Below the pieces are notes generated by a model. It saw only the letters and a list, made by a program, of their open reading frames with translations. It searched no databases and was not told where the DNA came from. From Verrucomicrobiota bacterium (GTDB taxonomy: Bacteria; Verrucomicrobiota; Verrucomicrobiia; Limisphaerales; JACRJY01), in assembly GCA_016235585.1 (NCBI GenBank), contig JACRJY010000159.1, positions 1-39,031 of the forward strand: a stretch of 39,031 nt of DNA. The letters are read 5' to 3'. The position numbers and the translations under genes were made by a program. This document shows, piece by piece, positions 33,497 through 39,031 of the stretch (position 1 is its first letter; each line of letters starts with the position of its first letter).

Positions 33497-36400
33497 ATGA
33501 CTTCGAGTTCCGCCTCCAAGGTTCTCCCGTCCGGGAAACTTTTCCTTCACCTCAAAAAACTGTCCGCGCTCGCGCTCGCCGTCGCCGCGTTTTTTTCCGG
33601 CGCGGAAAAAATCTCCGCCGTGGACTTGCTTCCACCCGGACATCGCCCGACGCCCAACGGAGTCCACGCGCTCGTCGGTGGAAAAATCATTCCGAAGCCC
33701 GGCGAGGAAATTGCCGACGGCACCATTGTCCTCCGCGACGGACTCATCGTCGCGGTTGGAAAAAATATCCCCGTGCCCGCCGACGCCCGCGTGTGGGATG
33801 CGAAAGGTCTGACGATTTACGCCGGGTTCATTGACGCACACCTCTCGCTCGGCGCGAGCAACGCGCCGGTGAACACCTCGGCGTCCGAGCCCATCTCCGG
33901 CGCGAGTGCGGCGACGAGCGGCATCAATTTCTACGGCGTGCCGGGACAGGAGCGCGACCCCGGCAATCCCGGCGCGGGCGCGGAACTCTCGCGCATCACT
34001 CCCGAATTCCGCGCCGCGCTGAACTACGCGCCGTCACCGAAAACTCTCTCGACGCTCCGCGAAATCGGCTTCACCGCCGGAAATGTCACGCCCACGCGCG
34101 GCATCGTGCGTGGCACGAGCGCGTTCGTGCTGCTTTCGGATGCGAACCCGAACACTACCATCGTGAAGGCCGACGTGTTTCATCACGTCGCGTTCGACCG
34201 CGACGGCGGCAAGCCGGACGAATATCCCGGCTCGCTCATGGGCATCATCGCGGCGGTGCGGCAGGCGTTTTTCGACGCGCAGCATTATTCGGTCGAGCAG
34301 GCGGACTACAAGGCGCGTCCGCAAAACCGCAAGCGTCCTGCGTTCAACCCCGCGCTCGAAGCGCTCGCGCCCGCGCTCAATCAGGGAATGCCCGTCGTGT
34401 TCGAGCCGGGCAGCGCGCTGATGGTGGACCGCGCCGTGCGCGTCGCTGGCGAACTCGGTTTGAAGCCTGTCATCCTTGCCTGCGGGCAGGAATGGCGGCG
34501 GCCCGACCTAGTGGGACAGGCGTCTCGCCTGTCTCGTGAGGCTAACCAGACAGGCGGGACGCCTGTCCCACCAACATTCATCGTGCCGCTGAATTTCCCG
34601 TCGCTCTCGAAGCTGCCGGACGAGGACGACTGGATTTCCGTCTCGCTCGACCAGCTTCGCGCGTGGGACTGGGCGGCGGAAAATCCCGCCGTGCTCCAGA
34701 GCAACAAGCTGGAAATCGCGCTCACCACGCACGGGCTGTCGGACAAAAAAACTTTCAGAAAAAATCTCCGGCTCGCGCTGGATCGCGGGCTGGACGAAAC
34801 CGTCGCGCTCGCGGCGCTGACCACGCAGCCCGCGCGCCTCTGCGGACTCGACGCGCAGCTCGGCACCCTCGATCCGGGCAAGCTCGCGAACCTCACCGTC
34901 GTCGAGGGCGGCAGTTATTTCAGCGCCGACGCGAAGGTGCGCGAGGTGTGGATTGACGGCCGCGTGTATCCGGTGGAGACCGGCACCTCGAATCTCTTCA
35001 AAGCCGCCGCGAGCGCGGGCAAGACCAACGCGGCGAAGAAAGCGGCGGACGGAAAGAAAACCAACACGGCGGCGGAACTTCGCGAGGTGCAGAAGAAGCG
35101 CGTGGCGCGTCCACCGATGGAAGGGCGAGGCCTGATAATGAACCCAACATCGGTTTTCACCAGCAGCGCAACAATTTGGACGTGTGGCTCCGAAGGAATT
35201 ATTACGAATGCAGCACTCCTAACTCGTGGCGGCAAAATTGAAATGCTCGGACGACTACACAAAGATTTTAGTCCGAAAACAACTGTGATTAACGCCACCA
35301 ACCTCCACATCACCCCCGGCATCATTGATTGCCACAGCCACACGGCCATTCTCGGCGGCGTCAACGAGTCCACCATTCCCTCCTCGGCCATGGTGCGCGT
35401 GGGCGACGTGGTGAATTCCGAGACGGAGAACATTTACCAGCAGCTCGCCGGCGGCGTGACGGCGGTGAACCTCCTCCACGGCTCGGCCAATCCCATCGGC
35501 GGGCAGAACCAGGTCATCAAGCTGCGCCTCGGCGCGTCGCCGGAGGAGATGAAGCTCGCGGGCGCGCCGCCGGGCATCAAGTTCGCGCTCGGCGAAAACG
35601 TGAAGCAGTCCAACTGGGGCGACAAGAAGACCACGCGCTTCCCGCAGACGCGCATGGGCGTGCCGACGTTCATGGCCAACCGCTTCATCGCCGCGCGGCA
35701 GTATCTGCAGGAGTGGCAGGATTACTCGAACAAAGTGGGACAGGCGTCCCGCCTGTCTGCGGGCGCGAACGAATCTCCCAACGCGAACAAGACAGGCAAG
35801 ATGCCTGTCCCACTTCCGCCGCGCCGCGATTTGGAACTGGAGGCCATCGGCGAAATCATCCGGGGCGAGCGGCTCATCCACTGTCACAGCTACCGGCAGG
35901 ATGAAATCGCCGCGTTCCTGCGCCTGATGGAGAGCTTCAACGTCCGCGTCGCCACGCTCCAGCACGTGCTCGAAGGCTACAAGGTCGCCGATGAAATCGC
36001 CCGGCACGGCGCGGGCGGCTCGACCTTCTCGGACTGGTGGGCGTTCAAGTTCGAGGTCTATGACGCCGTGCCCTACAACGGCAGCCTCATGCGCGAGCGC
36101 GGCGTGAACGTGTCCTTCAACTCCGACTCGTCCGAACTCGCGCGCCGCATGAACCTCGAAGCCGCCAAGGCCGTGAAATACGGCGGCACACCGGAGGCCG
36201 AGGCGCTGAAGTTCATCACGATCAACCCGGCGAAGCAGCTCGGCATTGATAAATTTGTCGGCTCGCTTGAACCGGGCAAGGACGCGGACTTCGTCGTGTG
36301 GTCGGGCCATCCGCTCGACTCACGCAGCGTGGTGTTGCAGACGTGGATTGACGGCAAGAAATACTTCGACCGCGCGCTCGACGCCGAGCGCACCGCGAAG

Positions 36401-36607
36401 CTGAAGAAGGAACGTGACGAACTCATCGCCAAGGCGAAGAAAGTCCTCGCGCTGTCCAGCGGCGGCAGCGCGAGTAGTGGAACGAGCAGCGGCGGTGAAG
36501 GCGGCGAAGCGGCACGCGCGGCGTTCTGGAAGAACGCCCTCGAACACGCGCGCGACACGCACGTCGTGGACTGCCAGGACTGCAAAATCTCCGGGAGGAA
36601 CGAATGA
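33497..36607 (+). CDS. Secreted tandem amidohydrolase (degenerate plus intact module)
   Basis: This 1,036-residue protein has a signal-like start (LSALALAVAAFFSGAEKISA) and two amidohydrolase-superfamily modules. Module 1 (about 45-500) keeps the composite-domain beginning and the NLTVVEGG...VREVWIDGRVY ending. Its metal motif reads D113-A-H115-L-S117, so the second His of HxH is lost. Module 2 (about 540-1020) is intact: H613-S-H615 in IIDCHSH, H795/H797 in LIHCHSYR, H823 in TLQHVLEG and D877 in FNSDSSE, followed by NPAKQLGIDKFVGSLEPGKDADFVVW. The substrate is unknown; imidazolonepropionase- or prolidase-like relatives are the nearest I can suggest. Two palindromic elements are translated within it (residues 339-359 and 747-773). 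A GTG at 33482 is an alternative start; neither start has a clear Shine-Dalgarno. The gene overlaps the next by ATGA. Confidence 0.9.
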   Translation: MTSSSASKVLPSGKLFLHLKKLSALALAVAAFFSGAEKISAVDLLPPGHRPTPNGVHALVGGKIIPKPGEEIADGTIVLRDGLIVAVGKNIPVPADARVWDAKGLTIYAGFIDAHLSLGASNAPVNTSASEPISGASAATSGINFYGVPGQERDPGNPGAGAELSRITPEFRAALNYAPSPKTLSTLREIGFTAGNVTPTRGIVRGTSAFVLLSDANPNTTIVKADVFHHVAFDRDGGKPDEYPGSLMGIIAAVRQAFFDAQHYSVEQADYKARPQNRKRPAFNPALEALAPALNQGMPVVFEPGSALMVDRAVRVAGELGLKPVILACGQEWRRPDLVGQASRLSREANQTGGTPVPPTFIVPLNFPSLSKLPDEDDWISVSLDQLRAWDWAAENPAVLQSNKLEIALTTHGLSDKKTFRKNLRLALDRGLDETVALAALTTQPARLCGLDAQLGTLDPGKLANLTVVEGGSYFSADAKVREVWIDGRVYPVETGTSNLFKAAASAGKTNAAKKAADGKKTNTAAELREVQKKRVARPPMEGRGLIMNPTSVFTSSATIWTCGSEGIITNAALLTRGGKIEMLGRLHKDFSPKTTVINATNLHITPGIIDCHSHTAILGGVNESTIPSSAMVRVGDVVNSETENIYQQLAGGVTAVNLLHGSANPIGGQNQVIKLRLGASPEEMKLAGAPPGIKFALGENVKQSNWGDKKTTRFPQTRMGVPTFMANRFIAARQYLQEWQDYSNKVGQASRLSAGANESPNANKTGKMPVPLPPRRDLELEAIGEIIRGERLIHCHSYRQDEIAAFLRLMESFNVRVATLQHVLEGYKVADEIARHGAGGSTFSDWWAFKFEVYDAVPYNGSLMRERGVNVSFNSDSSELARRMNLEAAKAVKYGGTPEAEALKFITINPAKQLGIDKFVGSLEPGKDADFVVWSGHPLDSRSVVLQTWIDGKKYFDRALDAERTAKLKKERDELIAKAKKVLALSSGGSASSGTSSGGEGGEAARAAFWKNALEHARDTHVVDCQDCKISGRNE
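34511..34571 (+). repeat. Four-arm palindromic element inside the amidohydrolase gene, copy 1
   Basis: GTGGGACAGGCGTC (34511-34524) is the exact inverse of 34558-34571. Inside, CGCCTGTCT (34526-34534) is the exact inverse of AGACAGGCG (34548-34556). The arms can therefore pair as one long nested hairpin or as two tandem hairpins. It is translated without a stop as residues 339-359, beginning VGQASRLS and ending TPVPP, within the degenerate first module. Confidence 0.88.
35131..35300 (+). other. Low-GC patch at the start of amidohydrolase module 2
   Basis: Two consecutive 60-base lines here count 50 and 43 percent GC (35161-35280), against about 67 percent for 35341-35400. Codons such as ATT, AAT, ACT and TTA appear that are rare in the rest of the gene. 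The patch encodes the N-terminal strand domain of module 2 (near SATIWTCGSEGIITNAALL). It could be a converted or recombined segment; the frame is intact. Confidence 0.5.
35735..35813 (+). repeat. Four-arm palindromic element inside the amidohydrolase gene, copy 2
   Basis: GTGGGACAGGC (35735-35745) faces GCCTGTCCCAC (35803-35813), and inside GCCTGTC (35751-35757) faces GACAGGC (35791-35797). It shares its arms with the 34.5-kb copy but has a longer centre. It is read in the same phase and orientation, giving residues 747-773 (VGQASRLS at the start, MPVPL at the end). It lies between the sequence YSNK and the active-site segment LIHCHSYR of module 2. Confidence 0.88.
36593..36598 (+). promoter_or_regulatory. 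Strong ribosome binding site of the second amidohydrolase gene
   Basis: GGGAGG lies 5 bases before the ATG at 36604, inside the last codons of the upstream gene. It is the best Shine-Dalgarno in the window and fixes the start upstream of the palindromic element at 36633. Confidence 0.8.
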
Positions 36608-37992
36608 GGACAAACGCGGAACAATTCAATGTGGTAGGGCGCGTCACTCCGTGCGCGCCGTGCGGCGGGCAGAGGACTGCCCGCCCTACCTTGATCGCCG
36701 CGATGATTGCAGCCACCATGCTCTGCCTCACAACTCCCCTCCGCGCCGAGACGGTTCTCTTCACCGGCGCGACGGTTCACACCGTTTCCGGCGAGACATT
36801 TTTACCGGGCCAGTTGCTCGTGAAGGACGGCAAAATCGCCGCCGTCGGCGCGAAGCTCGACGCGCGCGCGGACAAGACCATTGACCTCGCGGGCCTGCAC
36901 CTGTTCCCCGGCCTCATCGCCGCCGCCACGTCGCTCGGCCTCACGGAAATCAGCGCCGTGCGCGCCACGCAGGACACCACGGAAGTCGGCGGCTTCACGC
37001 CCGACGTGCAGGCGTGGATCGCCGTCAACCCCGACTCCGAGCTGCTCCCCGTCGCGCGCGCGGGCGGCATCACGCACTTCCTCGCGCTGCCGCTCGGCGG
37101 CCCGGTCAGCGGGCAGTCCGGCCTGATGGGCATGACCGGCTGGAGCACCACCGAGCGCACCGTCAAGGCCCCCATCGCCCTGCACGTTTTCTGGCCCGGC
37201 ATGGGGCTGAACACCACGCCGCGCGAAAACCTCGAGGACAAGTCCAAGCACAAGTCCCTCGACGAACAGGCGAAAGACCGCCAGAAGAAATTGAAGGAAC
37301 TCGACGACTTCTTCGAGGACGCCCGCGCCTACGCCAAGGCCCGCGCCAGCGGCGCGCCCAAGGCCCAGCCCGACGCCGCGTTCAACCCCGCGTGGGAGGC
37401 CATGCTCGCGCCCGTGCGCGGCGAAATCCCCCTGATGATCCACGCCGACGACGCGCGGCAGATCAAGGCCGCCGTGCAGTGGACAAAGCAGCGCGGCTAC
37501 CAGATGATTCTCGCCGGTGGACGCGACGCGTGGCAGGTCGCGGCGCTGCTCGCGAGCAACAGCATCCCCGTGCTTTACGAGAGCGAGTTCGACCAGCCGG
37601 CGCGCGACCACGATTCCTACGAGGTTCACTACGCCGCGCCCGCGAAGCTGCACCAGGCCGGCGTGAAAGTCGTGTTCAGCCCCGGCCCCGGCGCGCGCGC
37701 CGCCACCTTCGCGCGCAACCTCCCGCACGCCGCCGCGCAGGCCGTGGCCTTCGGCCTGCCGGAGGCCGAGGCGCTCAAGGGCATCACGCTGTATCCCGCG
37801 CAGGTGCTCGGCGTGGCGGACCGGCTCGGCTCGCTCGAAGCGGGCAAGGACGCCACGTTCATCGCCGTGGACGGGAACATTCTCGACGTGCGCACGAACG
37901 TGCGGCGGATGTGGATTGGCGGGCAGGAAACCCCGCTCGACAGCCGCCACACGCGGCTTTACGAGAAATACAAGGGCAGGCCCAAGCCGTAG
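36604..37992 (+). CDS. Secreted amidohydrolase-like protein lacking the metal motif
   Basis: This 462-residue protein has amidohydrolase-superfamily architecture: an N-terminal strand domain (VLFTGATVHTVSGE, LVKDGKIAAVG), a barrel, and the C-terminal LGVADRLGSLEAGKDATFIAVDG ending. The expected PGxxDxHxH reads P102-G-L-I-A106-A-A108-T-S110, so the Asp and both His are gone. The later GPGARAA stretch also lacks the usual catalytic Asp. It resembles module 1 of the upstream protein: compare IPLMIHADDARQIKAAV with MPVVFEPGSALMVDRAV. A catalytic role is unlikely; a partner or regulator of the intact module is possible (inference). Residues 10-29 come from a palindromic element and precede the signal-peptide core LIAAMIAATMLCLTTPLRA. 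The ATG overlaps the upstream stop and has a strong ribosome binding site. Confidence 0.9.
   Translation: MRTNAEQFNVVGRVTPCAPCGGQRTARPTLIAAMIAATMLCLTTPLRAETVLFTGATVHTVSGETFLPGQLLVKDGKIAAVGAKLDARADKTIDLAGLHLFPGLIAAATSLGLTEISAVRATQDTTEVGGFTPDVQAWIAVNPDSELLPVARAGGITHFLALPLGGPVSGQSGLMGMTGWSTTERTVKAPIALHVFWPGMGLNTTPRENLEDKSKHKSLDEQAKDRQKKLKELDDFFEDARAYAKARASGAPKAQPDAAFNPAWEAMLAPVRGEIPLMIHADDARQIKAAVQWTKQRGYQMILAGGRDAWQVAALLASNSIPVLYESEFDQPARDHDSYEVHYAAPAKLHQAGVKVVFSPGPGARAATFARNLPHAAAQAVAFGLPEAEALKGITLYPAQVLGVADRLGSLEAGKDATFIAVDGNILDVRTNVRRMWIGGQETPLDSRHTRLYEKYKGRPKP
36633..36690 (+). repeat. Palindromic element in the 5' coding part of the second amidohydrolase gene
   Basis: GGTAGGGCG (36633-36641) is the exact inverse of CGCCCTACC (36682-36690), and GCGGGCAG (36665-36672) faces CTGCCCGC (36677-36684) over a 4-base AGGA loop. 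It is a different family from the VGQASRLS elements upstream. It is translated as residues 10-29 (VVGRVTPCAPCGG then QRTARPT) and adds three Arg and two Cys ahead of the hydrophobic signal-peptide core. Confidence 0.85.
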
Positions 37993-38094
37993 GCGAAGGG
38001 CGGGCGGGGCAGGTTCTTCCCAACCTCAAAGGGCTTTGCCTTCGTCGTCAATCGCGGCTGCGCGGCGTGGCCAAAATTGAAAGGCGCTTACAGT

Positions 38095-38751
38095 TCATTT
38101 GCCGGGGTATTTCAGTTCAGCCAACTTGATGAAATACTGGACGGTGTTGACGAAATATTTAAGTTTGCCGTTCGGATCTTCGATCACCTCGACGAAACTC
38201 GGTTCGTGAGTAAAGCGGTGACGTAACTCATCAAGCTTACGAAACTCCTCCAGTGAAAAATCGAAGCCGGGAATGACACCTTTTGTAGTCACAGGTTGGA
38301 GAATGGAGATAAGAACTTCGAGCTTTTCCGGGAAAGATTTTCTTTCGAGGTCATCCAAATACTTCCACACAAGTTCGTGCTCGATCTCTGAAACACTGCG
38401 AGTGCGAACCTGCTCGTAAGAAACCTTTCGATCTTTTACGCGTTCAAGCCACGGAGCAGGGTCGATGGTGACAAGCATCTTGCAAAGATCAACAATAGCG
38501 TTCTCGCAAGTGGAGTGAAAGAACACAAAGCCGGCAGCCACAACAGCATTCTTGGCTGTGGCAATGAGGATTTGAGTAAGATGGTCATCGGATATGGCAA
38601 GCGCGGGGTTCGCGGCCGCATCCGCCGGGGTATATGTTTGTGCGCCCTTTTCGGTGACGGCAATCAAAGCGTGCATAGAAAGGACGACATGGTTCAACCG
38701 CGGAAGTAGGGCGTGAGTCAGCATCGCGAGTGGAACATTGACCGTCGTCAT
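38095..38751 (-). CDS. Small protein with possible HEPN-type motif
   Basis: I do not recognise this 218-residue protein by overall sequence. It appears mostly alpha-helical and soluble, with a hydrophobic helix near the middle (TAKNAVVAAGFVFFHSTCENAIVDLCKML). Near the C terminus, KLDELRHRFTHEPSF contains R-x4-H in a helix, the signature of HEPN-domain nucleases and their relatives, so a HEPN-like RNase or nucleic-acid-linked role is possible. No MNT-type nucleotidyltransferase antitoxin gene is next to it, which weakens a toxin-antitoxin reading. GC is about 40-52 percent in sampled lines against about 70 percent for its neighbour, suggesting transfer. I chose the ATG at 38751; a TTG at 38760 would add three residues. 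It is convergent with the amidohydrolase gene. Confidence 0.8.
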   Translation of the reverse strand: MTTVNVPLAMLTHALLPRLNHVVLSMHALIAVTEKGAQTYTPADAAANPALAISDDHLTQILIATAKNAVVAAGFVFFHSTCENAIVDLCKMLVTIDPAPWLERVKDRKVSYEQVRTRSVSEIEHELVWKYLDDLERKSFPEKLEVLISILQPVTTKGVIPGFDFSLEEFRKLDELRHRFTHEPSFVEVIEDPNGKLKYFVNTVQYFIKLAELKYPGK

Positions 38752-38760
38752 AGAGAGCAA

Positions 38761-39031
38761 GAGAAAACGATTATGCGGCGCAAAGACCGTCGTTCACCGT
38801 GGGCATGGGGGCATGAAAAATCGGGGCCGGGGCTTTGTCCAGCCCATTCGCCGGGCACCGCGGCTCAACTTTGGTAGGGACGCGGTGCCCCGCGTCCCCG
38901 ACATTTGGGACGCGCAGCAGCGCGTCCCTACCACGGCTGCCCTGCGGCGGGTCTGCGACACCGCCGCGCTCCAAATCCTGCCGCCCCCGGACATTGGCCG
39001 CCTCCGCCGCCCTTCCGCCCGCACGCCCAAG
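38761..39031. other. Non-coding end of the window
   Basis: I see no supportable gene here. Short open frames on both strands are Arg/Pro/Gly-rich and cross the palindromic element at 38873-38932, which is the only clear structure. The sequence is GC-rich again after the AT-richer gene to its left. Confidence 0.6.
38873..38932. repeat. Four-arm palindromic element, intergenic
   Basis: GGTAGGGACGCG (38873-38884) is the exact inverse of CGCGTCCCTACC (38921-38932). Inside, CGCGTCCC (38891-38898) is the exact inverse of GGGACGCG (38907-38914). The core GGGACGCG thus occurs four times in alternating orientation, the same architecture as the elements inside the amidohydrolase gene but with another core sequence. 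It lies outside any gene, upstream of the HEPN-like gene. Confidence 0.88.

Noticed and set aside
33163..33834. Plus-strand open frame running through the palindromes and the tRNA gene
   Set aside because: It reads straight through the tRNA-Pro gene and overlaps the amidohydrolase start in another frame. The translation is Arg-rich noise.
36604..37992. Calling the second amidohydrolase a pseudogene
   Set aside because: The frame is complete, with a strong ribosome binding site, signal peptide and conserved C-terminal ending. Only the catalytic residues are missing, which fits a pseudo-enzyme.
37993..38094. Possible bidirectional terminator between convergent genes
   Set aside because: Only a weak AGGTT/AACCT hairpin without a T-run is visible, too little to call.
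38771..38974. Short minus-strand open frame at the right end
   Set aside because: It is made largely of the palindromic element in translation and has no ribosome binding site or recognisable domain.

Overview
The window looks like a chromosomal segment of a high-GC Gram-negative bacterium, most likely a member of the Verrucomicrobiota (inference). Two points support this. There are outer-membrane export genes (TpsB barrel, periplasmic adaptor). Short palindromic elements are scattered through the window, and their translations (VGQASRLS..., GRVTPCAP..., RDACPT-like, RSAGGPPAL-like) are of a kind I associate with Verrucomicrobia genomes. No sequence here fixes the species.

Layout, left to right. 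A palindromic element (75-140) precedes a long block of six minus-strand genes (177-32895). In transcription order these are a giant TpsA-type exoprotein of about 8,560 residues, its TpsB outer-membrane transporter, a GT39-family membrane glycosyltransferase, a MacA/HlyD-like periplasmic adaptor, a MacB-type ABC ATPase and an FtsX/MacB-type permease. Gaps are 3-85 bases, so one transcript is plausible. The giant gene fills two thirds of the window. It has a signal peptide, a TPS secretion domain, roughly 85-95 degenerate strand repeats of about 75-100 residues, three copies of a second repeat module, and a non-repetitive C-terminal tail. A candidate sigma70 promoter lies about 90 bases upstream of its start.

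A roughly 490-base divergent intergenic region follows, with several palindromes and a tRNA-Pro(CGG) gene on the plus strand. Two overlapping plus-strand genes come next (33497-37992). The first encodes a secreted tandem amidohydrolase, with a degenerate N-terminal copy and an intact C-terminal copy. The second encodes a secreted degenerate amidohydrolase. Three palindromic elements lie inside these reading frames and are translated. The last gene (minus strand, 38095-38751) is a lower-GC small protein with a possible HEPN-type RX4H motif. The window ends in non-coding sequence with another palindromic element.

Most notable are: (1) the giant adhesin with a glycosyltransferase directly behind its TpsB partner, an order resembling the hmwA-hmwB-hmwC loci; (2) four-arm palindromic elements that sit in frame inside coding sequences, including one that forms most of the n-region of a signal peptide; (3) a run of three amidohydrolase modules of which two have lost the metal-binding HxH motif.
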